From Streptomyces sp. NBC_00536 (GTDB lineage Bacteria; Actinomycetota; Actinomycetes; Streptomycetales; Streptomycetaceae), in contig NZ_CP107819.1 in NCBI RefSeq assembly GCF_036346295.1, positions 868,001-932,000 of the forward strand: a DNA stretch of 64,000 nt, in the 5' to 3' direction. The notes below the pieces were generated by a model that worked only from the letters and a program-made list of their open reading frames with translations, was not told the origin of the DNA and did not search any database. Shown here in pieces: positions 9,000-17,016 of the stretch. Each line of letters begins with the position of its first letter. Within the stretch, counting starts at the first letter, position 1. Both the position numbers and the translations under genes were made by a program.

Positions 9000-9187
9000 A
9001 CACCGGACCTCGCCCACATGGAATGCTGCGACTCCAGCGGCATCAGCGTGCTGATCGCCGCCCGCGACCACGTACAGGCCACCCAAACCGACATCGCACT
9101 CGCCGCCGTCCCGCCCACACTCTGCGCGTCCTGCGCGTGATCGGGCTGGACCAGGTCTTCCGCCTACTGCCCGGCACCGAGCCCTGA
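9000..9187 (+). pseudogene. STAS-domain anti-sigma-factor antagonist remnant
   Basis: The translation DLAHMECCDSSGISVLIAAR contains the phosphorylatable serine motif (DSSG) of RsbV/SpoIIAA-type antagonists. About 100 nt later the frame slips, so that the family C-terminus (TLRVLRVIGLDQVFRLLPGT) is read in another frame to the TGA near 9187. The N-terminal strand is lost next to the IS3 relic. Intact homologues release alternative sigma factors by binding RsbW-like kinases. A remnant of such a kinase lies directly downstream on the other strand. Confidence 0.65.
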
Positions 9188-9243
9188 CCGCCAGGACACC
9201 GTGCGGAACGACGCTGAGCCGGCCGCCCGCCCGCGGGCCGCGA

Positions 9244-9515
9244 TCATCCGTGGGCCCGTAGGGGAAGGAATGCACGTACGGTCTTGCAGCCTTCGGGCGT
9301 GGGCGTGGGCGTGACAACGGTGGCGTGGGCGAGGTCGTTGACCATGTGCCAGCCGAACCCGCCGGTGCCGTCGACCAGGTCGGGCGTGCGCATGCACGGC
9401 CGGTGGGGACTGGAGTCCTCGACGGCGACCTCGATGGCGTCGGGGTGCGCGGCCAGCCGGAGCGTGTGGGTACTGCCGCCGTGTCGGCCTGCGCCGCGTC
9501 GTGGTTTGTGACAGC
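9244..9515 (-). pseudogene. RsbW-like ATP-binding (HATPase_c) remnant
   Basis: The minus-strand frame ending at the TGA at 9244-9246 reads LRLAAHPDAIEVAVEDSSPH, then VDGTGGFGWHMVNDLAHA. These are the second half of the GHKL ATPase fold of Streptomyces anti-sigma-like kinases, including the G-x-G-W lid motif. The N-box helix and a start codon are missing. Intact members are about 130-150 residues. Confidence 0.6.
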
Positions 9516-9524
9516 ACCCGGGTC

Positions 9525-9690
9525 ATGACGGACCCTCAAACCGCACTCGCGTCCGAAGCGGACCACGTCGAGCGCCACCCGTGCCCGCGCTGCTCCGCCC
9601 AGCCCGGATCACCGTGCCGCTCGCGCTCCGGGGCGGTCGCCGGCACCTACCACACAGGTCGCTTCACGAAGGTGCCCCGGCTCGCGAAGC
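9525..9690 (+). pseudogene. Zinc-finger domain protein, N-terminal fragment
   Basis: From the ATG at 9525 the frame gives HPCPRCSAQPGSPCRSRSG followed by AGTYHTGRF. This is a C-x2-C-x8-C ... H arrangement seen in small Streptomyces zinc-finger proteins and in tails of recombinases from integrative elements. After about residue 55 the frame runs on without recognisable content, so the gene is probably cut by a junction. Confidence 0.45.
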
Positions 9691-9967
9691 CGCTGCCCGC
9701 TGGCAGCCCAGTCGGCGAAACTCGATACCCGGGCTCCGATGACGACCTCACCTGCGGGAGCGGGCCCGGCCGTGTACACGGCGACGGGGTTGCCGGACGC
9801 GTCGACGGCAGTGAGAGCGGCAGGCGCCGATGCCCCGCCGGTGACAACGAGAACGGGCTGGCCGTCCACGGAGCGCAGGGACAGGGTGCCTACGTCCTCG
9901 GGCTGGGCTCGCCTGACGGGATGGCGCCCAGGTCCGTTACCTCGGGTGTCAGGTGCTCGTCGGCCAT
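9609..9967 (-). pseudogene. Hypothetical protein with apparent frameshift
   Basis: An ATG at 9967 (minus) starts MADEHLTPEVTDLGAI, which soon stops. In a neighbouring frame it continues sensibly as EDVGTLSLRSVDGQPVLVV, PAALTAVDASGNPVAVYTAG and VVIGARVSSFADWAASGQRL. I do not recognise the family; beta-strand-like repeats and a typical protein composition suggest it was once coding. The 3' end overlaps the zinc-finger fragment on the other strand, so at least one is truncated. Confidence 0.35.
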
Positions 9968-10093
9968 GGCCGTGTCCCCTCCCGGGCCGACTCCCTGCCG
10001 ACCCTTCGTGGACCTTGTCATGACGGTTCGTCACCACACCACCATTCTTGACAGATACGGAGTGCGGGGACATAGGGCGGAGGGCCGCATCCT

Positions 10094-10336
10094 GTGCGCC
10101 CCTCAGCTGCCCCAGCTGATTCGGCGGCTGATCTTGCCGACGGGGCGCCCTGCGAACCGCACGGCGCCCTCCTGGCGGACCATGACGACCCGACCATCTT
10201 CTTCCACTGCGCGTGGGGGGTGGCGCACATGAAGAAGTGTCCGGACCCGCTTCACTTCAACCCGGTCCTGGCGGTCTGCGACTGGCCCCAGGACGCCGGC
10301 AATCCGGCGGCCGGAAAGGAGCCTGACGTCAGCTGA
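10094..10336 (+). CDS. Chitin-binding (CBM14 / peritrophin-A-like) domain protein, probably partial
   Basis: The 80-residue frame ends in a CBM14-type domain: CEPHGALLADHDDPTIFFHC, WGVAHMKKCPDPLHFNPVLA and VCDWPQDAG. Four of the six disulfide cysteines are visible; the final one is replaced (DAGN). Such domains bind chitin outside the cell, but there is no signal peptide before it and no clear ribosome binding site. It may be a truncated secreted protein. Confidence 0.55.
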   Translation: MRPSAAPADSAADLADGAPCEPHGALLADHDDPTIFFHCAWGVAHMKKCPDPLHFNPVLAVCDWPQDAGNPAAGKEPDVS

Positions 10337-10915
10337 CGCCACGTGGCTCCGCCCCGCAGCCCCCCGTGTCGTCCGTGCGCGGGCCTTGTGGTGGGTGTGA
10401 TCCAGGGCGGGGCCGGCTCGCGGGCGTGGGCGGGCAGGGCGAGGGCGGGAGCCGAGGTAGCGAGCGGGTCTGGGAAAGCCTCATGCCCCCCGGCCCTGTC
10501 CTCGTGCCCACCAAGCGTGGCCGCCGCCTCCAGGGGTGCTTGTCCACGAGGCTGCGATGGCCATCAGGAGAGCGGCGGATCAGGGGGCCAGGGTTGCACG
10601 CCATTGAGAGCCTGCCTGCGGGAGGCCCTGCGTCAGGGCGGGAGGGCTGTGGGTGCAGTGGGGGGCGGTGGCCAGGGCTGTTTCGGGTTGGGTGCGCGTT
10701 GTCCAGTTGGAACACTGAGACCACTACAAGCGCCGCCACCTCGCGCGCACAAGAGCCGCGGCCGGCCAGATCGGCAGCCCTGCTCGAAAACGTTGCCGAG
10801 GGTGTCCAGGGCGGCGTGCAGAGCGTTTACCCGGAGTGCCCGCTGCGATGCCGGGGCTCTCCTGACGTCAAGGCGTTCTCCACACGGATGGTTGTTCTGA
10901 AGGCTGGGAGAGACG
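10337..10915. other. Intergenic stretch before the terpene locus
   Basis: Frames on both strands give only low-complexity Arg/Pro/Gly sequence. It must contain the promoter of the polyprenyl synthase operon, but no convincing -35/-10 pair stands out. Confidence 0.5.
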
Positions 10916-11950
10916 TTGAGGCAGGCAGCAGGGGTGGCCCCGCGGGATGGACGGCAGGTGAGCCGGGATGTGGTCGCCTTCCTGGATCCGCCTCTGCGGG
11001 CGGCGGTGGGCCGGTTGGAACAGCCGCTGCGCGGGATGGCGGAGTACTACTTCCGGTGGGTGGACGCCGAGGGGGTGCGGTGTCCGGTGGTGGCGAGTAC
11101 GCGACGCCGGTACGGGAGCCTGTTCCTCCTTGCGGCCGGTGGCGGGGAGCAGGGGTGGGAGCGGGCGCGTAACGCGGCGGCCGCGGGAACGCTGCTGCTC
11201 GCGAGTGTGGCGGTCCACGATGACATCATCGACGAGGAGCCGGTGCGCAACGGCCGCCCGACGGTGCATGCCGTCTTCGGTGTGCCGGCTGCCCTCTACG
11301 TCGGCAATGCGCTCGTCGGGCTGGCTTCCGAGCTGCTGGCGGAAGAGCCTTCCCAACTGGCGGGGGAGCTGGGCAGACGGCTCGCCGAGGTGGTGCGGGA
11401 GATCGCGAACTGTCAGATTCTGGACGTACGGTTCGGGGGCTCGCAGACGGTGACGCTCCAAGAGGCGCTGACGGTGTCTGCGGCGAAGATCGCTCCCGGC
11501 ACGGCGTTCGCCTGCGCGGCGGGCGCGCTGTGCGCTGGTGCGTCGCCCGCTCAGGTGGAGGCCGCGGCCGAGGTCGGCTCGGAGTTCGGCAAGGCGTGGG
11601 CGCTGTGGGACGAACTGGAGGAGTACGCGGCCGGTGACGCGGCTGCGGCGGTGGACCGGCTGGCGGATCTGCGCCAGCGCAGGATCGTCCCCTCCGTGGC
11701 GTACGCGCTTCAAAGCCAGGGGCCGGCCCGCGAGAAGCTGCTCGCCTACTTCCACGACTCCGCCGCCCCGGACAACGCGGGACTTCTTCAGGCGCGGGAC
11801 CTCGTCGAGGAGTGCGGAGCGCTGACGTGGCTGCGGGAGCGGCTCGACGCGCATCTCGCCCGGGCTCTGCACCGGCTGCCCGACGCGGTCGTCGATCCGG
11901 TCGCCCGTGCGGAGTTCGCGTCCTGCCTGCGCAGCTGGGCCCTCTCGTGA
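10916..11950 (+). CDS. Polyprenyl diphosphate synthase family protein with degenerate second Asp motif
   Basis: The 344-residue class I trans-prenyltransferase fold has the first aspartate-rich motif at residues 102-106 (DDIID, followed by EEPVRNGRPTVHAVFG). Family enzymes condense IPP with allylic diphosphates using Mg2+. The second aspartate-rich motif, normally DDxxD after a G-x-A-F/W helix, reads GKAWALWDELEEY (about 226-238), so only one of its aspartates remains. Activity may be altered or lost. The TTG start at 10916 follows GGGAG; GTG at 10958 is an alternative. The stop overlaps the next gene (GTGA), so it is coupled to the SDR. The terpene cyclase 3.3 kb downstream suggests it supplies, or once supplied, the cyclase substrate. 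Confidence 0.85.
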   Translation: MRQAAGVAPRDGRQVSRDVVAFLDPPLRAAVGRLEQPLRGMAEYYFRWVDAEGVRCPVVASTRRRYGSLFLLAAGGGEQGWERARNAAAAGTLLLASVAVHDDIIDEEPVRNGRPTVHAVFGVPAALYVGNALVGLASELLAEEPSQLAGELGRRLAEVVREIANCQILDVRFGGSQTVTLQEALTVSAAKIAPGTAFACAAGALCAGASPAQVEAAAEVGSEFGKAWALWDELEEYAAGDAAAAVDRLADLRQRRIVPSVAYALQSQGPAREKLLAYFHDSAAPDNAGLLQARDLVEECGALTWLRERLDAHLARALHRLPDAVVDPVARAEFASCLRSWALS

Positions 11951-12858
11951 AGGCCCGGCGAGGCCGGGCGGGGTCCTGGCATCCGCGGGGGCGGGTCTGT
12001 CTGGTGACGGGCGGCGCCCAGGGAATCGGCTGGGCCGTCACACGGCTGCTGGCCAGGGCGGGCGCGCACGTCTACGTCGCCGACATCTGCGAGCGGAATC
12101 TTCACGAGGCCCGGCAGCGGCTCGCCGGCTGCCCGGGCGGTGACCGAATCCGCCTCGCCCGGGTCGATGTCACCGACCAGGACCAGGTGCGGGACTGGAC
12201 GACCCAGGCCGTACAGGACCACGGGCGCATCGACGTGTTGGTCAACAACGCGGCGTTCGTCCGCTGGCAGGACTTCCACGAGTCGAACTCCCAGGACGCA
12301 CTGCTGATGATGCGTACCGGATACGACGCGATGGTCCACACCGTGGCCGCCGTACTCCCGTACCTGCGTGAGCAGCGCGGCGGGCACATCGTGAACATGG
12401 GGTCCTCGCTCAGCCGAGTGCGCGCGAAAGGGCCGGCGGCGGCCTACGTGGCGACGAAGGCCGCCGTGGAAGCCTTCACCGAAGTGACCCGCCTGGAACT
12501 GGCCGACCACGGGATCAGGGTCACCCTGGTACGCCCGGGGCTCGTCGCGGGGACGGACTTCTTCCGCCGTCATGTCCCCTCCGACCGCCTGCCGCGCTTC
12601 GCCGACCACCTGCCCCCGTGCACCCCCGAGCAAGTGGCCGCAGCCATCGGACGGGCCCTGGCCAAGGGCACGGACACCGTCGACATCCCGGCCTGGCTGC
12701 CCCTCTCGTACGGCCTCCACCAGATGAGCCCGCGCGCGTTCCGCCGGCTGGCCGCTCTCGGCGGGCCCGCCCGCCGCGACTTCGGACACCCGCACGCACC
12801 CCGTCCCCGGCGATCCGGCATGCCCCAGCCGTCGCCCACGAGCAGGACCACCACATGA
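11947..12858 (+). CDS. Short-chain dehydrogenase/reductase
   Basis: The 303-residue classical SDR has a Rossmann motif TGGAQGIG (near residue 20), the NNAA motif and a catalytic Tyr/Lys in YVATK preceded by the serine region GSSLSRV. It uses NAD(P)H; the acidic residue after strand 2 (VADICERN) favours NAD. The GTG at 11947 overlaps the synthase stop by 4 bases and its own stop overlaps the next ATG, so three genes are translationally coupled. In this locus it probably oxidises or reduces a terpenoid hydroxyl. The C-terminal 35 residues are Pro/Arg-rich and may be disordered. Confidence 0.88.
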   Translation: MKARRGRAGSWHPRGRVCLVTGGAQGIGWAVTRLLARAGAHVYVADICERNLHEARQRLAGCPGGDRIRLARVDVTDQDQVRDWTTQAVQDHGRIDVLVNNAAFVRWQDFHESNSQDALLMMRTGYDAMVHTVAAVLPYLREQRGGHIVNMGSSLSRVRAKGPAAAYVATKAAVEAFTEVTRLELADHGIRVTLVRPGLVAGTDFFRRHVPSDRLPRFADHLPPCTPEQVAAAIGRALAKGTDTVDIPAWLPLSYGLHQMSPRAFRRLAALGGPARRDFGHPHAPRPRRSGMPQPSPTSRTTT

Positions 12859-13496
12859 CCCTGCCGCAGGACGAGCAGCAGAGCCTTCCGAGCCCCCCGA
12901 GCTTCCCGCCGGCCCCGTGGCGCATGTCCGGCAGGATGTGGATGGGCCTTTTCCCCGTGCCCCGCCTTCCCCCGGTGCCCGGCGGGCTTTCCGTAGTCCT
13001 GCCCCGACACCTCCTGGTCGCCGCGATCCGCTACCTCGACGGGGACCTGCGCTACAACGAGTTCGTCATCGCGAGCGCGGTGCGCTCCGGCTTCCGGGTG
13101 GGCGCCTTCATCCATCACATCTGGGTCGACAACGCCATCTCCCAGGAGGGCGGCCGCCACATCTGGGGGCTGGACAAACAGCTGGCCAACTTCCAGTGGA
13201 CCGACCAGCAGGTGCGCATCACCAGCGACCAGGGCCTACGGGTCACGATGGCAGCCCACCCCGGGCGACGCGCCACGCTGCCCCTGCTGATGCCCCTGCC
13301 GGCCTTCGCCCCGCGACGCGGGCAGCTCACCTACGCCCTCGCCCCGGTGCGCCTGCACGCCGGCCCCACACAGCTGTCCCTCACCGACTGGCCCGCGGCG
13401 CTCCCCACTCTGAGCAGAACCACCACCCGGATCGCCTTGCAGTCACCGCGTTTCCGTGTGGCCGTCCCCGCACCCCACCCGGTCAACGACCGTTGA
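12855..13496 (+). CDS. Acetoacetate-decarboxylase-like protein
   Basis: The 213-residue protein has the look of the ADC-like superfamily: LRYNEFVIASAVRSGFRVGA, IHHIWVDNAISQEGGRHIWG and LDKQLANFQWTD. The N..E..R pattern and the GGR.IWG.DK loop resemble known members, but the Schiff-base lysine cannot be assigned with certainty. ADC relatives include decarboxylases, aldolase-dehydratases and lipocalin-like oxidoreductase partners. It overlaps the SDR by 4 bases (ATGA), so the two products are probably made together and may act in sequence on a terpenoid. Confidence 0.6.
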   Translation: MTLPQDEQQSLPSPPSFPPAPWRMSGRMWMGLFPVPRLPPVPGGLSVVLPRHLLVAAIRYLDGDLRYNEFVIASAVRSGFRVGAFIHHIWVDNAISQEGGRHIWGLDKQLANFQWTDQQVRITSDQGLRVTMAAHPGRRATLPLLMPLPAFAPRRGQLTYALAPVRLHAGPTQLSLTDWPAALPTLSRTTTRIALQSPRFRVAVPAPHPVNDR

Positions 13497-13513
13497 CCAC
13501 GGAGCACTCACCG

Positions 13514-14230
13514 ATGCCCCCAGCCGATCCCGGTCCGCGCCGCCCTGCGCCCCCCGCCGCCGGGACCACCCGGCTGCCGCCGGTGCGGGCTGTCGTCTGC
13601 GACGTCGACCACACCCTCACCCCGAAGAGTTCCGTCGTCGAACTCAGCCGCGCCCTCGCCGCGCCCATCGGTGAAGTAACCGCCCTCTACCGCGGATACC
13701 AGTGCGGACAACTCACCCACGAAGAGACCCGCACCCGGCTCCTGGAACTGTGGACCCGCGGCGGCCTTGCGAGCCGTATCACCGTCGAGACCGTCTTCCA
13801 TCAGCTGCCGATCAAGGACGACGCCCTTCGCCTGGCCGCAGCCCTCGCCGCGCGCGGCCTGCCCCTGTGCCTGATCACCAGCTCCGCACAGCTTTACGCC
13901 GACATCATGACCCGCCGCCTTGACGCCGCCTGCGGATACGGAAACGGCCGGCTCCTCTTCGACACCGCAGGCAACCTCGAAGACGTCGATTTCACCCGGG
14001 ATACCGCGGACCTCAAACTCCTCCAGCTCGCCCAGTTCACCACCGATCATGATCTGGAGCCGACCGAGGTCATCGCCGTGGGCAACGGGAGCAACGACCT
14101 CCTCCTGTTCGACGCCACCCGCCGCGGAGTCCTCGTCACGACCACCACCTCCACCCGCCACAGCGCGCACGCCTGGGCGACGGTCCGCCACCTCGACGAA
14201 GTCATCACCCTGATCGACACCGAACAGTAG
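13514..14230 (+). CDS. HAD-superfamily phosphatase (SerB-like)
   Basis: In this 238-residue protein the nucleophile motif DVDHT (about residues 34-38) matches DxDxT, motif II is the S in LCLITSSAQ, the helix DLKLLQLAQF carries the motif III lysine and motif IV is VAVGNGSNDLLLFD. The C1-cap helix between motifs I and II is of the phosphoserine-phosphatase type. It follows the ADC-like gene by 17 bases with GGAG as ribosome binding site, in the terpene operon. HAD enzymes can hydrolyse prenyl diphosphates or prenyl phosphates, so dephosphorylation of an isoprenoid intermediate is a reasonable guess. A metabolic phosphatase role cannot be excluded. Confidence 0.8.
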   Translation: MPPADPGPRRPAPPAAGTTRLPPVRAVVCDVDHTLTPKSSVVELSRALAAPIGEVTALYRGYQCGQLTHEETRTRLLELWTRGGLASRITVETVFHQLPIKDDALRLAAALAARGLPLCLITSSAQLYADIMTRRLDAACGYGNGRLLFDTAGNLEDVDFTRDTADLKLLQLAQFTTDHDLEPTEVIAVGNGSNDLLLFDATRRGVLVTTTTSTRHSAHAWATVRHLDEVITLIDTEQ

Positions 14231-14466
14231 AACCACCGCCCCCACCGGGCAATCCACAGCACGGATGCCGCCCACCTGTCGCTACGGGTCCGCACTCGAC
14301 GCGAGCCTGCGCACGCCCGGGGCCACGCCACCTTCGCTGTCACACCCGCTCCCCTGTGCTGCCGCCCAGAGCCGTGCCCACGGCACACCCCGCTCGTTCC
14401 TCCTCACGTGATCACGACCCGGTGATCCCTGAACCACGCCAAACGGCATACCGAGGAGAAGACACG

Positions 14467-15021
14467 ATGAATGGCACGACAGGGGTTCTGGAACAGAAGC
14501 TGCGCCGTTTCTTCGCGATGCTGGACCTCGACGGAGACGGCCGCCTGACCGAGGACGATGCCCTCGCCATCGCCGACCGGCTCGCCGCCGCCTTCGACGT
14601 CCAGGACACCGCGAAGATCACCCGGCTTCGCAGCGCGCTGAGCGACTTCTGGCGCAAGGACCTGGCGATCATGGCCGCCGACGGCAGCGGCTCGGTGAAT
14701 GTCTCGGAATTCGTCGCCGGCATGCCCAAGGCCCTGGGCAACGACCGCGCGGGTGTCCTGGAGCGGCTGACCGCGATGGTGGCCGGATGGATGGACATCG
14801 CCGACACCGACGGCAACGGCCTCATCGACGAAGACGAGTACGTCACCATGTTCTCCAAGACCGTGGGTGCCTCACCGGCGGACCTGAAGGTGGCCTTCGC
14901 GAAGCTGGACCGGGACGGCAACGGCACCCTGGACCGCGAGGAGATCCGCCGGGCCACCGAGGAGTACGGCACCAGCGAGGACCCGCAAGCCCCGGGCAAC
15001 TGGCTCCTCGGCCCCCTGTAA
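14467..15021 (+). CDS. EF-hand calcium-binding protein (calerythrin-like)
   Basis: The 184-residue cytosolic protein has four EF-hands. Loop 1 is DLDGDGRLTEDD (residues 20-31). Loop 2 is degenerate (AADGSGSVNVSEF). Loops 3 and 4 are canonical (DTDGNGLIDEDEY and DRDGNGTLDREEI). This arrangement, with an inactive second hand, is that of calerythrin and sarcoplasmic calcium-binding proteins of actinobacteria. GAGGAGA lies about 7 bases before the ATG. It sits between the HAD gene (236-bp gap) and the terpene cyclase (270-bp gap), so it may have its own promoter. Calcium buffering or signalling is known for the family; a link to terpene synthesis is inference from position. Confidence 0.9.
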   Translation: MNGTTGVLEQKLRRFFAMLDLDGDGRLTEDDALAIADRLAAAFDVQDTAKITRLRSALSDFWRKDLAIMAADGSGSVNVSEFVAGMPKALGNDRAGVLERLTAMVAGWMDIADTDGNGLIDEDEYVTMFSKTVGASPADLKVAFAKLDRDGNGTLDREEIRRATEEYGTSEDPQAPGNWLLGPL

Positions 15022-15291
15022 CCGAAGCAGACGCGCCGGACATCACGCCGCCCTTCCTGCTCGCATCCCCTTCGAGGCTGTGCCTTCCGCGCCGGTTGTC
15101 TGCTGACTGTCGCTGAAGCGGGTGGGATCGGCGGTATCTCCTGCGGCGAGCTCTGGTGCTCTGCTGTGCTGGGTCCCGGCCTGTGGTGAGCGCGGGCGAG
15201 TGGGGGTGGATGTTGCCCTGATCCGCCGTCGGCCCTGTGTTTGGCAGCGTGGTCCTGGCGGCCGTCCCTCGAAGATGCGAGGAGGCTGTGG

Positions 15292-16515
15292 ATGATGGAT
15301 TCGGTGGCTGGGGCGTTACCGACCGGGCAGGGTGGAGGGTCGTTCCCGCTGGGCCCCCGGGGGCTGGGGACTTCGGCCGCTCGTATCGTTCAAAACGCGC
15401 CGACGGAACCCCAGGACATCAGCGTCCCACCCCCATCTCGGCCCACGGCAGTACGCCGTTGGACAGGGCACTGGACTGCTTCGGCGCCGGCGCCGGCGCC
15501 CGGGCCTGCGGCGACGGAGGCTTCCACGCCCCTGGGGGTGTCGCTGTACTGCCCGAGGCCGGTGCGGGTGGACGAGCCTCTGGGAGCCGAGGTCAACGAA
15601 CGGCTCCTCACGTGGGTGCGGCGCGTGGGGATCTTCCCCGGCCGCCTTGACGCGGTCCGCGCGTGCAACTACGGGCGCTACGCCATGCTCATCCATCCCG
15701 ACTGCGACGATCCCGACCGGCTCCTGCTGGCCGCGCAGTGCATGGCGGCCCTGTTCGCGGTGGACGACTACTACTGCGACGACGAGCGCACCGGATCGGA
15801 CACCGCCCTGGTGGGAAACCGTCTCACTCTCGCCCAGAGCGCCCTGGACCCCGCTCACCTGGTGGGCGGCTGGGAATACCAGGAGCAGCTTGAGCGGGCA
15901 CTCACCTCGGATCCCGTCCTGGTCGCGCTGCGTTCCTACATCGACAACGTCGCGAGCATCGCCACCCCCGCCCAGGTGGGCAGGGTCCGCCACGAGACCG
16001 TGGCCATGTTCGTGGCCATGAACGGCGAAGCCGGCTGGCGGACCACGAAGACGACCCCCGCGGTGTGGGAGTACCTGGCGGCACGGCAGGTCAACAGCTT
16101 CCTGCCGTGCATGACGCTCATCGACGTGATCGGCGGATACGAACTGCCCGCCACCCTCTACAACCACCCGCCGGTACGCCGGGCAACCATGCTGGCGGCC
16201 AGCGCGAGCATCATCCTCAACGACCTCTACTCGATGGCCAAGGAGTCCGAACCCGGCATCGGCGACGGCGGACTACCCGACGTCATCGCCGCCGAACAAG
16301 GCTGCACCACCCATGAAGCGGTCCGCCTGAGCGCCGCGTACCACGACGAACTCGTCCGCGAATTCGAAACCGCACACCGCGAACTCACCACCACGATCCC
16401 CTCGCCACACCTCTGGCGCTACCTCACCGGACTCCACTCATGGCTCGGCGGGAACCACGAATGGCACGCCACCACGGGCCGCTACGCCACAGGAACCCGC
16501 GACCGCGGTGTGTGA
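15292..16515 (+). CDS. Class I terpene cyclase, 2-methylisoborneol-synthase-like
   Basis: In this 407-residue protein residues 1-90 are Pro/Ala/Gly-rich and probably disordered, and the alpha-helical cyclase domain follows. The metal motifs are DDYYCDDE (158-165), comparable to the DDxYCxD motif of 2-methylisoborneol synthases, and the NSE triad NDLYSMAKE (310-318). The pyrophosphate-sensing Arg is in AARQVNSF (about 265) and the terminal GRY pair is present. The enzyme ionises a prenyl (or methylated prenyl) diphosphate with three Mg2+ and cyclises it. The start at 15292 follows CGAGGAGG. No C-methyltransferase, which makes 2-methyl-GPP for true MIB synthases, is present, so the product is unknown. 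The disordered N-terminus resembles terpene cyclases packed in family 2 encapsulins, but no encapsulin gene is in the window. Confidence 0.88.
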   Translation: MMDSVAGALPTGQGGGSFPLGPRGLGTSAARIVQNAPTEPQDISVPPPSRPTAVRRWTGHWTASAPAPAPGPAATEASTPLGVSLYCPRPVRVDEPLGAEVNERLLTWVRRVGIFPGRLDAVRACNYGRYAMLIHPDCDDPDRLLLAAQCMAALFAVDDYYCDDERTGSDTALVGNRLTLAQSALDPAHLVGGWEYQEQLERALTSDPVLVALRSYIDNVASIATPAQVGRVRHETVAMFVAMNGEAGWRTTKTTPAVWEYLAARQVNSFLPCMTLIDVIGGYELPATLYNHPPVRRATMLAASASIILNDLYSMAKESEPGIGDGGLPDVIAAEQGCTTHEAVRLSAAYHDELVREFETAHRELTTTIPSPHLWRYLTGLHSWLGGNHEWHATTGRYATGTRDRGV

Positions 16516-16553
16516 GACCGGGCGTCCGTAGCCACCGGCGGGCCCTGAATGCG

Positions 16554-16589
16554 AACAGCCCCCTCGACCTGGTGGTCGAGGGGGCTGTT
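16554..16589. terminator. Hairpin terminator (15-bp stem)
   Basis: Arms 16554-16568 and 16575-16589 (core CAGCCCCCTCGAC and its complement) flank a 6-base loop. It lies 39 bases past the cyclase stop and directly next to the tRNA 3' relic. Its sequence is like terminators that follow Streptomyces tRNA genes, so it may have come with the tRNA end. Confidence 0.85.
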
Positions 16590-16594
16590 GCGTT

Positions 16595-16619
16595 GGTAGC
16601 GGAGACAGGATTTGAACCT
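16595..16619 (-). tRNA. 3'-end fragment of initiator tRNA-Met (probable att site relic)
   Basis: Read on the minus strand, AGGTTCAAATCCTGTCTCCGC continues to TACC at 16595. From memory, this matches the T-arm and acceptor 3' strand of Streptomyces initiator tRNA-Met with one difference. The match stops abruptly at 16619/16620. The T-stem still pairs (ACAGG/CCTGT), but the rest of the tRNA is absent. A tRNA 3' end followed by its terminator is the usual footprint of site-specific integration. No integrase gene is adjacent. Confidence 0.65.
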
Positions 16620-16714
16620 ATTCGACACTGCCGGTCGGGGATCCGTTGGAGGACGTCATCGGTATCGGGCGGGACTCCGGGCGACCAGCCGCTGCGGAAT
16701 GCCGCACGTTCCGA

Positions 16715-16889
16715 ATGACGCGCCGGCACACCGGTCAGCGAGGTCACCGGGGCCGACATGCAGACCGCCTACGACACGAACACCTTCGGCGCCGTCCGCG
16801 TCACGCACGCCTCCCTGCCGTTCCTGGAGGCGGGCGACGCCACAGTCGTCGTCAACGTCAGCAGGGGCCCGGGCGCGCCGCCTGCGTGA
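16715..16889 (+). pseudogene. Short-chain dehydrogenase central fragment
   Basis: A frame ending at the TGA at 16887-16889 reads SEVTGADMQTAYDTNTFGAV, then VTHASLPFLEAGDATVVVNV. This is the helix-strand segment between the NNAG and catalytic Ser motifs of an SDR. Neither the cofactor motif nor YxxxK is present. It lies between the tRNA relic and the GntR gene. Confidence 0.6.
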
Positions 16890-17016
16890 GCCCGGCCGTC
16901 GCGGACCTCGGCCGCGGAAGCAATGCCGTGGGGCTCGAAGGCATCCGAGCCGTGAGCGCCGGGCATGCACCCGCGCCCACTGGTGGCGCTGACCCGTTTC
17001 CCCCGTTCGGCGGCCG

